A stretch of DNA of 33,188 bases from Bryobacterales bacterium (lineage in GTDB: Bacteria > Acidobacteriota > Terriglobia > Bryobacterales > Bryobacteraceae). Below are positions 1 to 10,500 of the stretch, in pieces (the stretch's first letter is position 1; the number at the start of each line of letters is the position of its first letter). Made by a program: the position numbers and the translations under genes. The notes beneath the pieces were generated by a model. It saw nothing but the letters and a program-made list of their open reading frames with translations. It ran no database searches and had not been told where the DNA came from. The DNA lies in assembly GCA_947467185.1 (NCBI GenBank), contig CANIHR010000019.1:1-33188 (forward strand). Direction: 5' to 3'.

Positions 1-440
1 ACCGCAGTGTGCCGTATCCCATGCTGCAGGTCTTCGATTCGCCCAACGGCGAAGCGGCTTGTGTGCGTCGCTCGCGCTCCAATACGCCCCTCCAGGCGCT
101 CACTACGCTCAACGAGCCGATGTTCCTCGAAACGGCCCGCGCGCTGGCTCAGAAGACGCTCAATGAAGCGACAGCAGACGATTCTCAGCGGTTGCGGTTC
201 ATGTTCCGCCGCGTTCTGTCGCGCGACCCGTCGAAGGCGGAGGCTGACGAACTGCTCGCCCTCGAAACCCGCGAGCAGCAGAACTTCTCTGCCCCCGGCC
301 GCGACCCGTGGAAGTTTGCCGCCAACGACCCGGCAAAGCCGCCAACTTTTGCAAAGAACATCACCCCGGCGCAGGCGGCGGCATGGACCGTCGTCTCTCG
401 CGTCCTGCTGAACCTCGACGAAACGATTACCAAGGAATAG
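1..440 (+). CDS. DUF1553 (PSD1) protein, C-terminal fragment
   Basis: This is the 3' end of a gene that enters from the left edge. The frame is open from base 3, so the GTG at 9 in the ORF track is an internal codon and not the true start. The residues around [19 protein letters not shown] match the C-terminal signature of DUF1553 proteins, where a conserved [12 protein letters not shown] segment precedes the last helices. The full-length paralogue at 12428-15118 has the equivalent RNRSTVPSQALMLMNNEF segment. Family members usually carry an N-terminal cytochrome-like domain, DUF1549 and DUF1553, and are exported; their biochemical role is unknown. The gene ends 4 bases before the DUF1501 gene, which repeats the pairing seen at 12428-16493. 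I am confident of the family; nothing can be said about the missing N-terminus. Confidence 0.85.
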   Translation, partial: RSVPYPMLQVFDSPNGEAACVRRSRSNTPLQALTTLNEPMFLETARALAQKTLNEATADDSQRLRFMFRRVLSRDPSKAEADELLALETREQQNFSAPGRDPWKFAANDPAKPPTFAKNITPAQAAAWTVVSRVLLNLDETITKE

Positions 441-444
441 TGCG

Positions 445-1863
<1,419 letters not shown>

Positions 1864-1993
1864 CTAAATTACAACCACATGAATTACAATTCCGCTACAT
1901 TTGAGTGAACGCAACGTCTTCCTTATCTTAACTTTACAGACATATTTTTGAAACACGGGGCCTTTAACCTGAGACTTCTCACCAAAGGCCCTC
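1864..1993 (+). promoter_or_regulatory. AT-rich leader/promoter region of the TIGR03437-TonB operon
   Basis: These 130 bases are clearly more AT-rich than the flanking genes. They contain two direct copies of AATTACAA (1867-1874 and 1882-1889) 15 bp apart. TTGAGT near 1900 and the T/A-rich stretch around 1922-1948 could hold sigma70-like boxes, but no pairing is convincing. The 3' end holds the hairpin listed separately. This is the only sizeable non-coding space before the three-gene run, so the operon promoter should be here. Confidence 0.4.
1958..1991 (+). promoter_or_regulatory. Two-tier hairpin masking the Shine-Dalgarno of the TIGR03437 gene
   Basis: GGGCCTTT (1958-1965) is perfectly complementary to AAAGGCCC (1984-1991). 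Inside it, TGAG (1970-1973) pairs with CTCA (1978-1981) around an ACTT loop, leaving an AACC/CC internal loop. The 3' arm contains AAAGG, the only good Shine-Dalgarno-like sequence, 5 nt before the ATG at 1994. No T-run follows, so this is not an intrinsic terminator. If it folds in the mRNA, ribosome binding would be hindered. It could also be a DNA operator. Confidence 0.55.
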
Positions 1994-2734
1994 ATGTCTC
2001 GAAAACTCCTACTCGCATCCCTGCTGCTTTGCAGCGGTCTTCAGGCGCAGGTCGCCATTGTTAACGCCGCCAGCTTCGCCACCAATCAGGGCGTCGCGGC
2101 CGGCTCCTGGGCTGCCGCCTTCGGCACCTTCAGCGGTATCGCCACCACAACCGCGACGACGCTCCCCTTCCCAACCTCTCTGGCTGGGGTAAAGCTCACT
2201 ATTAACGGCGTCGCCGCCCCGCTGTTCGACGTGCGGCAGACTCAGATCACCTTCCTCGTCCCCGCTGGCGTCACCGCGGGCCTGCAACCTGTCGTTGTCA
2301 CCACACCACTTGGGGCCACCAACGGCAATGTCCGCATTGTTTCCGCTGCTCCTGGCATCTTCCCGAAGGAAGGCACGAACCCACCCAAGGGCGCCATCAT
2401 CAACCAGAGTGGTATCGAAAACTCCTCTACCCTGCCGGCGAAAAAGGGCGAAGTCATTTCGATCTATGGCACCGGCCCCGGCGCTTTCAAGGCGGCCTAC
2501 ACAGACGGTATCGCCCCCGGTGCAACCCCGCTTGTGGAAACAAGCTCTACCCCTCAGGTCTTTATTGGTGGCGTCTCCGCCGAAGTGAAGTACTCGGGCC
2601 TGAACCCCTCCTCGCCCGGCCTGTGGCAGATCAACGTGGTGGTCCCGAATCTCGCTTTCATCACCGGCAAAGTCCCGGTCAGCATCTTCATCGACGGCGT
2701 CGATTCGAACCAGGTGGCTGTGTTTGTCCAGTAG
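1994..2734 (+). CDS. Secreted TIGR03437-type protein
   Basis: A 246-residue protein with a clear Sec signal peptide (MSRKLLLASLLLCSGLQAQ). The rest matches the TIGR03437 pattern known mainly from Solibacter-type acidobacteria: LPFPTSLAGVKLTINGVAAPLF, VRQTQITFLVPAGV, a PGIF segment, then KGEVISIYGTGPG and a second module with VFIGGVSAEVKYSGLNP and LWQINVVVPN. The blocks suggest two related beta-sandwich modules. In larger family members this domain sits at the C-terminus of secreted proteins; here it is almost the whole protein. Its function is unknown. It is the first gene of a trio: its last codons overlap the TTG start of the TonB receptor by 11 nt, so the two products are probably translationally coupled and may act together at the outer membrane. 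Confidence 0.85.
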   Translation: MSRKLLLASLLLCSGLQAQVAIVNAASFATNQGVAAGSWAAAFGTFSGIATTTATTLPFPTSLAGVKLTINGVAAPLFDVRQTQITFLVPAGVTAGLQPVVVTTPLGATNGNVRIVSAAPGIFPKEGTNPPKGAIINQSGIENSSTLPAKKGEVISIYGTGPGAFKAAYTDGIAPGATPLVETSSTPQVFIGGVSAEVKYSGLNPSSPGLWQINVVVPNLAFITGKVPVSIFIDGVDSNQVAVFVQ

Positions 2735-5480
2735 TCTCAAAACTCTCGCAATACTGTTGGTCGGTACTTTCTCTCTTCTCGCACAAACCGGAAAGGGGAC
2801 TGTCTCCGGAACGGTATTTGACAGCCGCTCGGGGCGCGGGGTGGTCGGGGCCTCTATCGCCATCAACGGCCAGTCCGATGGACGCACCCTGACCGATGCG
2901 CAGGGCAAGTATGTGATTACTCTTTCGCCCGGAACTTACACACTGGACTTCTCAGCGAATAAGTACGCGAAAGTCCAGCTAACCGGTGTGGAAGTCAAAA
3001 GTAACGAGAACGCCGACGCAAGCACCGTCATGTCCGATCTCTCCCAAACCAACACCAGTGTTGACGTTGTGGAGAAGATCGGCGCCCTGGAAGCCACGGC
3101 AGAAGCCATGCTGACAGAACGCAAGCTCTCCGCAGTAGTCAGCGATGCCATCAGCCGCTCTGAACTCGCGTCGGGCACCTCCGGCAATGCCGCAGCCGCT
3201 CTGGAAAAGGTAACGGGCGTGAGCGTAGTCGGCGACGGCTTCGTCTATGTCCGCGGTCTCGGCGAGCGCTACAGTTCGACCCAACTCAACGGAGCAGCGG
3301 TCCCCACCACAGAACCGGAAAAGCGAGTCGTATCCCTCGACCTGTTTCCCACCGGCATGATCGAGAACATCCAGATCAACAAGACTTACTCTCCCGATCT
3401 CCCTCTGGAATTTTCGGGTGGCCTGGTCCAGATGAAGACGGTGGACTTTCCCACGCAGAAGATCCTGAACTTCTCCGTGAAGACCGGCTACAACACGGTC
3501 ACTACCAACAATCCTTTCCTGACATCACCGTCCGCCTCCGGCGATTTCTGGGGCTACGGGGGCGGCGCACGCTCTCTACCCTCAGTCATCCCCGCCGATG
3601 CGCGACTCTTCTCCGGACAATTCACCTCCGCCGAACTCCAGACCTTTGGACGCGCTTTCTCCAACACCTGGCAGCCCACCTCCGCGAAGGCCAGGCCGCA
3701 GTTGGATTTCTCCGGCATGGGTGGCGGTACGTTTGGCCGCTTCGGCATCGTCGGCAGCGTGAGCTTCTCCAACAAGCCCCAACAGCAGAGTGAAGTGCAG
3801 CGCTTCATCCGCCAGGGAGCGGGTTCCCCCCTCATCTTCACCGAATACGGGAACTACAAGGAGTACACAGAAACCGCCCGCCTCGGCGCGGTCTTCAATG
3901 TGGCAGTTCGCCTCACTCCTTCCAACAAGCTCATCTTCCGTAACACCTATACGCACGACGCCGACAAAGCCTCCCGTCAGTTCTCGGGCTACGATGGCGG
4001 CGTTGGTGGTGACCTCGCCGCCGAACGACTCCACTATGTGGAACGCGGTATGACCTCTTCCTCCGTGGAAGGCGAACACTCCGTCGCGAAGTGGAAGAAC
4101 AGCCTGTTCCGCTGGCAGTTCACCTACTCCACCTCCAACAGAAATGAACCGGACCTGCGCGAAGTCATCCGCAACCTGCTCCCCGATGGTCGCTACATCT
4201 TCGCCGCCTCCGGCAGTTCCGGGCTCCGGTTCTTCTCCGACCTGCACGACAAAATCTACGAACCGCAGGGCGACTACAGCGTGCCATTCATGAAGGGCAA
4301 TATCAGCGGCCTGTTCAAAATGGGCTTCCGCGGCACCATACGACGCCGCGATTTCCAGGCACGACGCTTCCTGTACGCTCCGATTCAGCGCTCCACGCTG
4401 GACCTCTTCCTGCCCAGCAACCAGCTCTTCTCCGAAGCCAACGTCCGGCCGAATGGCTTCCAGATCATTGAGTTCACACGCGCCACCGACGCCTACAACG
4501 CCGACATGAACATCATGGCCGGATACGCCATGGTGGATCTCACACTGGGTCCGAAGTGGCGACTCGAAGGTGGCGTCCGCATCGAGAATTCCGACCAGAA
4601 AGTCATCACCTACGATAACCGGATTCCCAACGCCAAACCCATCACGGCAGGTCTGAACAATACCGATCCAGGCCCGGCAGTCAACCTGATCTACTCGGCC
4701 ACCGCGAAGCAGAATATCCGCTTCTCCTTCAGTGAGACCGTCTCGCGTCCGGACTTTCGCGAGCTGTCACCGTTCGACTTCAACAACACGCTCGGAGGCT
4801 TCGTCACAGCCGGCAACCCGGACCTGAAGCGCGCCAAAATCCAGAACTACGACGCCCGTTGGGAGTTCTTCCCCGGTGGCAACCAACTGATCGCGGCCAG
4901 TGTCTTCGCCAAGCGGTTCGACCAGCCCATCGAACAGACCATTGTGCCTTCCAACGATCTGCGGCAGACCTACGTCAACGCCAAATCCGCGCGCAACATC
5001 GGCTTCGAACTGGAGTTCCGCCGGTCGATGCGCAGCGTCACTCCAAAGCTAAAAGACTTCGGCGTTCAGTCAAACTTCACCTTCGTCGATTCCAGCATTC
5101 AGATCAAGCCGGAAGACGCGACGATCGTCACCTCGCAGACACGTCCTCTACTGGGTCAGTCAAAGTACATCGTCAACGGAATTGTGGAGTGGAAACGGCC
5201 AGGCCTCCGCTCGGACGCCCGCTTCTACGCCAACCATGTCTCCCGGCGAATTTCCGATGTCGGCACCTTCAAAGTCCCCGACATCTACCAGGAAGCCAAC
5301 ACCTTCCTCGACTTCGTTTACCAGTTCATCCCCCGCCGTGAAAAGAGCCGCTGGTCGGTACGTTTCGACGCTCAGAACCTGAGCGACAACACGTACCGCT
5401 GGACGCAGGGGCCCTTTGTGCAGCGGGAATACAAGGTTGGCCGGACGTTTTCGGTCGGTCTGAATTATTCGATTTTCTAG
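2724..5480 (+). CDS. TonB-dependent receptor with carboxypeptidase-regulatory-like N-terminus
   Basis: A 918-residue outer-membrane receptor. A signal peptide (TLAILLVGTFSLLAQ) is followed by a carboxypeptidase regulatory-like fold (about residues 25-105, GTVSGTVFDSRSGRGVVGAS). Next come a plug domain (about 135-240, with GDGFVYVRGLGERYSSTQLNG) and a long beta-barrel ending in an aromatic residue (VGLNYSIF), as expected for BAM-assembled barrels. The start is TTG at 2724, inside the end of the preceding gene; GGTGG 6 nt upstream could serve as Shine-Dalgarno. No ATG or GTG lies close in frame, and the signal peptide begins just after this codon, so TTG is preferred. Coupling to the TIGR03437 gene is likely. 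The substrate cannot be read from the sequence. The next gene, an exported beta-helix-like protein, may be its surface partner. Confidence 0.9.
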   Translation: MSSSLKTLAILLVGTFSLLAQTGKGTVSGTVFDSRSGRGVVGASIAINGQSDGRTLTDAQGKYVITLSPGTYTLDFSANKYAKVQLTGVEVKSNENADASTVMSDLSQTNTSVDVVEKIGALEATAEAMLTERKLSAVVSDAISRSELASGTSGNAAAALEKVTGVSVVGDGFVYVRGLGERYSSTQLNGAAVPTTEPEKRVVSLDLFPTGMIENIQINKTYSPDLPLEFSGGLVQMKTVDFPTQKILNFSVKTGYNTVTTNNPFLTSPSASGDFWGYGGGARSLPSVIPADARLFSGQFTSAELQTFGRAFSNTWQPTSAKARPQLDFSGMGGGTFGRFGIVGSVSFSNKPQQQSEVQRFIRQGAGSPLIFTEYGNYKEYTETARLGAVFNVAVRLTPSNKLIFRNTYTHDADKASRQFSGYDGGVGGDLAAERLHYVERGMTSSSVEGEHSVAKWKNSLFRWQFTYSTSNRNEPDLREVIRNLLPDGRYIFAASGSSGLRFFSDLHDKIYEPQGDYSVPFMKGNISGLFKMGFRGTIRRRDFQARRFLYAPIQRSTLDLFLPSNQLFSEANVRPNGFQIIEFTRATDAYNADMNIMAGYAMVDLTLGPKWRLEGGVRIENSDQKVITYDNRIPNAKPITAGLNNTDPGPAVNLIYSATAKQNIRFSFSETVSRPDFRELSPFDFNNTLGGFVTAGNPDLKRAKIQNYDARWEFFPGGNQLIAASVFAKRFDQPIEQTIVPSNDLRQTYVNAKSARNIGFELEFRRSMRSVTPKLKDFGVQSNFTFVDSSIQIKPEDATIVTSQTRPLLGQSKYIVNGIVEWKRPGLRSDARFYANHVSRRISDVGTFKVPDIYQEANTFLDFVYQFIPRREKSRWSVRFDAQNLSDNTYRWTQGPFVQREYKVGRTFSVGLNYSIF

Positions 5481-5500
5481 GTTTTCAGCAATCAATCCAA

Positions 5501-5506
5501 AAGGAG
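5501..5506 (+). promoter_or_regulatory. Strong Shine-Dalgarno (AAGGAG) of the beta-helix gene
   Basis: AAGGAG lies 5 nt before the ATG at 5512 and fixes that start. It contrasts with the masked or weak ribosome sites of the genes before and after it. That may mean the third gene of the trio is translated more strongly than the receptor. Confidence 0.7.
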
Positions 5507-5511
5507 AAATT

Positions 5512-7338
5512 ATGCGAATCGTATCGCTTACACTGCTCGGGCTCGCCGCCATGCTGGCACCCGCCCAGGAACTTATCCCCGTCGACAACGGCCCGGTCAC
5601 AAAACCGGCACCCCAGGCCGTCGTCTATAACGGTCCCCGCGCAAAGGTCTCCATGTATTCATGGAGCAACAAGTACGTCTACCGTGCCGGTGACGCGCTG
5701 ACCCTTAAGTGGACCGTGAAGACCAACGGCGACCTCTACCCCTACACGACCTTCGTCTACCGCCAGAACAATCAGACCGGCGTGAAGACCTGGCTCCCCG
5801 GCAACACGGAGACCCCGACCGATATCAACGGCAACACGCCGGATGCCCTGCAGCCCGCCGTTCTCACTGATGCCAGCAAAGCCATCCTGATCGGTGCCGG
5901 CGGCAAGTTCCCCGCCATCACGCTGCCCACCGAATACGGCATGCACACCATCGCCGTTCAGCTGCGCGACTATACCGGCACTCGCGTTCTGAAGACGTCC
6001 TACATGAAGATCGGCGTCGTGAAGAATGCCACCACCATCACCGGTGACATCACGGCCGACCGGACGCTCACCAACGACACCCAGTGGGACCTCAAGGGCA
6101 TCGTCTACGTAAAGAACGGTGCGACGCTCACCGTGGAACCCGGCACTTTCGTGTTCGGCCAGCCCGGCACCGCGCCTCCCTCCGCCCTGATCATCACCCA
6201 GACTGGCAAGATCATTGCGAACGGCACGAAGTCCCGTCCCATCGTCATGACCAGCTCTCAGGCCTTTGGCTCCCGCATCCGCGGCGACTGGGGTGGCCTC
6301 GTAATGCTCGGCAAGGCTCCCATCAATGTTGGCGGCAACATCGCGGGCGGCGCAACCTGCGGTACCGGTGGCTGCAAGAACGAACCCGGCACGTTCTACA
6401 TTGAAGGTCTCGTTGGCAACCCGGACAGCCTTTACGGTGGCACCGATGCCAACCACAACTGTGGTTCGCTCAAGTACGTCCGCGTGGAATACGCCGGCAC
6501 CATCCTCTCCCCCAACAACGAACTCAACTCCTTCACCTGGGGTGGTTGCGGCAAGCAGACAGTTGCCGAGCACCTGCAGGCCATCGAAGGCAAGGATGAC
6601 TGCTTCGAATGGTTTGGTGGTAACAACGATGCCAGATGGCTGGTTGGCGGCAACTGCGCCGACGACTACACCGATTACCAGCTCGGCTACACCGGCCGCG
6701 TCCAGTATGGTCTGATGTACCAGTCCCCCGATTCCAACGGCAATCGTGGCGTGGAAGGCGACAACAGCGAATACGACAATGCCGCCGTCCCGTTCTCGAA
6801 CCCCACTTTCTACAACATCACCTACTTCGGCAGCGGCGTCCCCGGCTTCGATGAAGCGGCTGCTCCCGGCTTGTTCGTCCGGCGAGGAAGTCGAGGGTCG
6901 TTTAACAATCTGGCCTTCATGAATTACTACAGCCCCTGCATCAGCGTCTCGGACGCCAACACCCAGGCGCAGGCAGATCTCGGCAACCTGACCATGAACG
7001 GCATTCTCTGCTACAACAACAACATCGGTGGCAAGGGCACCAACACCCTAACGGGCCAGATCCTGACCGCTTACGACCAGGCCTACGCCCAGGGCCAGAA
7101 GGGCAACGGCGCCGGCAAGAACTTCCTCTTCTCCGATCCGTTCATCACCCGCCCCTTCGAATACAGCGATCCGGATTTCATGGGTCTGTTCGGCAGCCCG
7201 CTCTTCCGGGCCGGCTGGATTTCGCCTCCCGATGATGGCTTCTTCGACCAGACGGCGAAGTTCATCGGCGGCATCGGTGATGAGGACTGGACCGAAGAAT
7301 GGACCAGCTTCCTGATCGAAAATGACATAAAGCCGTAA
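5512..7338 (+). CDS. Exported right-handed beta-helix-like protein, putative TonB-receptor partner
   Basis: A 608-residue protein with a signal peptide (MRIVSLTLLGLAAMLAPAQ). After an N-terminal beta-rich region (about 40-170) it has repeats typical of a parallel beta-helix: GIVYVKNGATLTVEPGTFVF, GDWGGLVMLGKAPIN, SLKYVRVEYAG, DDCFEWFGGNNDARWL, DDYTDYQLGYTGRVQYGL. From memory, proteins with the GDWGG.../...KYVR.EYAG/...FEWFGG signature are widespread in Bacteroidota and some other phyla and often sit next to TonB-dependent receptors; their function is not established. Six or more cysteines (GGATCGTGGCK, NHNCG, GGCGK, DDCFEW, GGNCADD) suggest disulfides, consistent with export. It follows the receptor by 31 nt with a strong Shine-Dalgarno and is followed by an intrinsic terminator, so it is the last gene of the operon. 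A surface binding or adhesion role is inferred from context. Confidence 0.75.
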   Translation: MRIVSLTLLGLAAMLAPAQELIPVDNGPVTKPAPQAVVYNGPRAKVSMYSWSNKYVYRAGDALTLKWTVKTNGDLYPYTTFVYRQNNQTGVKTWLPGNTETPTDINGNTPDALQPAVLTDASKAILIGAGGKFPAITLPTEYGMHTIAVQLRDYTGTRVLKTSYMKIGVVKNATTITGDITADRTLTNDTQWDLKGIVYVKNGATLTVEPGTFVFGQPGTAPPSALIITQTGKIIANGTKSRPIVMTSSQAFGSRIRGDWGGLVMLGKAPINVGGNIAGGATCGTGGCKNEPGTFYIEGLVGNPDSLYGGTDANHNCGSLKYVRVEYAGTILSPNNELNSFTWGGCGKQTVAEHLQAIEGKDDCFEWFGGNNDARWLVGGNCADDYTDYQLGYTGRVQYGLMYQSPDSNGNRGVEGDNSEYDNAAVPFSNPTFYNITYFGSGVPGFDEAAAPGLFVRRGSRGSFNNLAFMNYYSPCISVSDANTQAQADLGNLTMNGILCYNNNIGGKGTNTLTGQILTAYDQAYAQGQKGNGAGKNFLFSDPFITRPFEYSDPDFMGLFGSPLFRAGWISPPDDGFFDQTAKFIGGIGDEDWTEEWTSFLIENDIKP

Positions 7339-7366
7339 CAAAACGGCAGAAACAGCGCTTCCTTCG

Positions 7367-7399
7367 GGCCGGATCCAGAGATGGATCCGGCCTTTTTTT
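7367..7399 (+). terminator. Strong rho-independent terminator
   Basis: GGCCGGATCC (7367-7376) pairs perfectly with GGATCCGGCC (7383-7392) around an AGAGAT loop and is followed by seven T. It closes the TIGR03437 - TonB receptor - beta-helix operon and separates it from the receptor gene at 7505. Confidence 0.95.
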
Positions 7400-7494
7400 C
7401 ATAGACTTACAGCCGAAAACTGCCCTGTGGCAGATTAGTGACGCAATCTTAACAGTGGAGTAACTGATCTGTAACCGTTTTCCCCGTAGCCTGA

Positions 7495-7513
7495 AGGTGT
7501 CAACATGACACCT
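7495..7513 (+). promoter_or_regulatory. Perfect hairpin spanning the start codon of the second TonB receptor
   Basis: AGGTGTCAACATGACACCT is an 8-bp perfect inverted repeat with a 3-nt loop (ACA). It includes the Shine-Dalgarno-like AAGGTG on the 5' side and the TG of the ATG (7505-7507) in the 3' arm. In the mRNA it would occlude both elements of the initiation site. It could equally be a DNA palindrome for a repressor. The upstream region 7400-7494 shows a small CTGCC/GGCAG repeat and TTAACA but no clear promoter pair. Confidence 0.6.
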
Positions 7514-10500
7514 AAAAAACTAATTGTTTGTTTCGCCCTGTTTGCTGGCCTTGCTGCCGCGCAGGTGGATCAGGCCCGCCTTACCGGGACCGTGTCCGAC
7601 GCTTCGGGAGGCGTGCTCCCCAGCGTCACCGTCAAAATCACGAACCAGAAAACCGGCGCAGCTCGTGAGGCTGTTACCAATGCCTCCGGCATCTTCTTCG
7701 CCCCCGGCCTTTCCGCTTCCAACTACACCATTACCGCCTCCGCAGCAGGTCTGGAACCCGCTGAATACAAAGACGTCAACCTCGCCGTGGGTCAGGAACG
7801 AACCCTCAACATCACCCTGCAGGCCGCCGGCGTCACCACCTCGGTGACGGTTTCGGGCGGCGATCTCGCCGTTGTCGAAACCAGTTCCGCCACCGTCGGT
7901 GCCAATGTCAACGCCCGCGAAGTGGCCGAAATGCCCATCAACGGCCGTCAGATCTCTCAGCTTTACCTCCTCACCCCCGGTGCCCAGTCTTCCGGCGGTG
8001 GCTCTTTCGACAACATCCGCTTCAGCGGCCGGTCGAACCAGCAGAACGCCGTGAAGTTCGACGGCGTCGAAGGTTCCGCCATCGTCGATGCTTCGCCTGG
8101 TAACCTGAACGGCCAGACGTCTTCGGCCTTCCGTCTCCAGGCCAGCCTCGAGACAGTGCAGGAATTCCGCGTGGAATCCAGCAATTACCCCGCTGAGTAC
8201 GGCACCGGAAGCGGCGGCCAGATCAGCATCATCACCAAGTCCGGCGGCAACGAATACCACGGCAGCGTCTTCGAGTACCTCCGCAACGACGCGCTCGACG
8301 CCCGCAACTACTTCGACGGCCTCAACAAGAACCCCCTCCGTCTGAACCAGTTTGGTGGCTCCGTCGGCGGCGCCATCATTAAGGACAAGCTCTTCTTCTT
8401 CGGCCACTATGAAGGTCTCCGGCAGCACGCCGGAATCGCCCTCGTCGGTCAGACGCCCTCCGCCGCCGTTCGCAACCTGCCCGTCTGCGCCACCGGCGTC
8501 GTCGGTCGCTGCGTCGATTCCCAGATCAAGCCCCTCTTCGGTGCCTTCCCCCTGGGCAACCGCGGTGCCACCTCCAACCCTGATTTCGACATCGCGCAGC
8601 TCGATGGCCGCTCCATCGTCAACGAAAACTCCGAGAGCATCCGACTCGACTACCACCAGAACGACAAGAATACCTTTTACGTTCGCTGGTTCCGCGACGA
8701 CGGCACCTCCACTTCGCCCTTCGACGTTTCCGGCAGCGCCTTCCAGCAGAAGGCCCTCAGCCAGAATGGTGTCGCAAGCTGGCAGCGTATCCTTTCCCCC
8801 TCCATCGTGAACGAAGCCAAGTTCGGCTACAACGGCCCCAAGACCCGCACCAACGGCATCGCGCCGGTGGTTCCCGGCCTGGATCTTTCCGCCACCACGC
8901 TGAACATCACGGGTGCCAACGTCCTCGTCGGCATCGGTGGCCAGGGTGCCAGCGCCGGTATCTCCATCCCGTCGGGCCTGGTTCGCGCCAGCTCCGCCAC
9001 CAACGGCCGCGCTCAGCCTTACACGAACTACTCGCTCAGCTACATGGACACTCTGAGCTGGATCAAGGGCAACCACAACTTCAAGTTCGGTGGTGAGTTC
9101 CGCCAGGTTCGGATGTACACCGACCGCCTCGGCGGCGTGACCTACGCGTTCGGCAACCTCGATTCCTTCCTTGCCAACACGCCCTCCATCAGTGTTCTGG
9201 GCGACCTGAGTTCCCCCAGCCCGTTCAACGGCGGCGCCACGGGCAACCGCCTCGGCAAGACCGAAATGTTCAGCGCCTACGCGCAGGACGAATACAAGCT
9301 CACCCCCGAGCTGACCCTGAGCTACGGTCTGCGCTATGAGTACTACACGCCGATGCGCGAAGACCGCAATCTGGTGGTGCTCTACAACGTCTCAACGGGT
9401 GGCCTCGACGCCCCCGGCAGCCGCCCCTTCTACCAGACTTCGAAGACAGCCTTTGGCCCCCGCCTCGGCATCAGCTACGCGCCGAAAGCGCTCCATGGCA
9501 AGACCGTCATCCGCATCGGTGGTGGTTACTACTACGGGCCCGGTCAGGGCGAAGACCTCATCCAGCCGATCGAAAGCGACCGTGTCAGCACAACCGCCAC
9601 GGGCCGTTACCCGATCGACCCGCTGCCGATCATCAAGAACTTCAACATCAATACTGCAACCGGCATCGGTGTCCGCGCTTACGCCTCGGGCTACAAGGTT
9701 CCGGAGAAGATCCTCTCTTACACGTTCTCCGTGCAGCAGACCCTGCCCTTCAACGCGGTGCTCCAGGTCGCTTACGTCGGCAGCCAGGGCCGCAACCTCT
9801 TCCTCCGCTCCATCGCGAATAAGGTCACCGGCTTCACCATGAATCCGACGACCGGTGTGGCGTCAGCGGTTCGCGAGTTCGGTTCCCGCTTCGGCGAAAT
9901 CGACTACAAGACCACGGGCGGCAACGACAACTACAACTCGATGCAGACCACCCTCAACCGTCGCTTCAGCAAGGGTCTGACGCTCGGCGCACAGTGGACC
10001 TGGGCGCACTCCATCGGTAACACCGGTGGTTCCAACGAAGCCAACACGGCAACCAATCCGTTCAACTTCGCGGCCGACCATGGCAACAATGCCTTCGACG
10101 TTCGCCACTCGGCCAACATGACCGCTCTGTATGAACTGCCCTTCGGTAAAGGTCGCCAGTTCGCCTCGAACCTCAACAAAGCGGCCGATGCGATCATCGG
10201 TGGCTGGCAACTGGGCGGTGTTCTCAACGCCCGCACCGGCCTGCCGATCGACATCCGCATCACCCGCCCCGATATCGTTTATCGCGACACCCGCTCCAAC
10301 GCGATCGTGAACTCGCCCATCGTGGTGAACGGAACGCCGGCTACGGTTCCTGTGATCAACGTGCCCGGCGGCGGCAACTCCCGCGACGTCCGGTTCCCGA
10401 ATGTGGTGGCAGGTGTCAATCCCTTCCTCGAAAACGCTACCGACAAGCGCTTCATCCTGAACCCGGCCGCCTTCGCAATCCCGGCTCCTGGCACCTTCGG

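Noticed and set aside
1958-1991. Hairpin at 1958-1991 as terminator of the first DUF1501 gene
   Set aside because: No T-run follows; the next bases are the start codon of the following gene.
7520-9076. 518-aa reverse-strand ORF antisense to the second TonB receptor
   Set aside because: Composition is the low-complexity Gly/Val/Ala/Asp-rich pattern produced by antisense reading of GC-rich genes; the forward frame is clearly a family protein.
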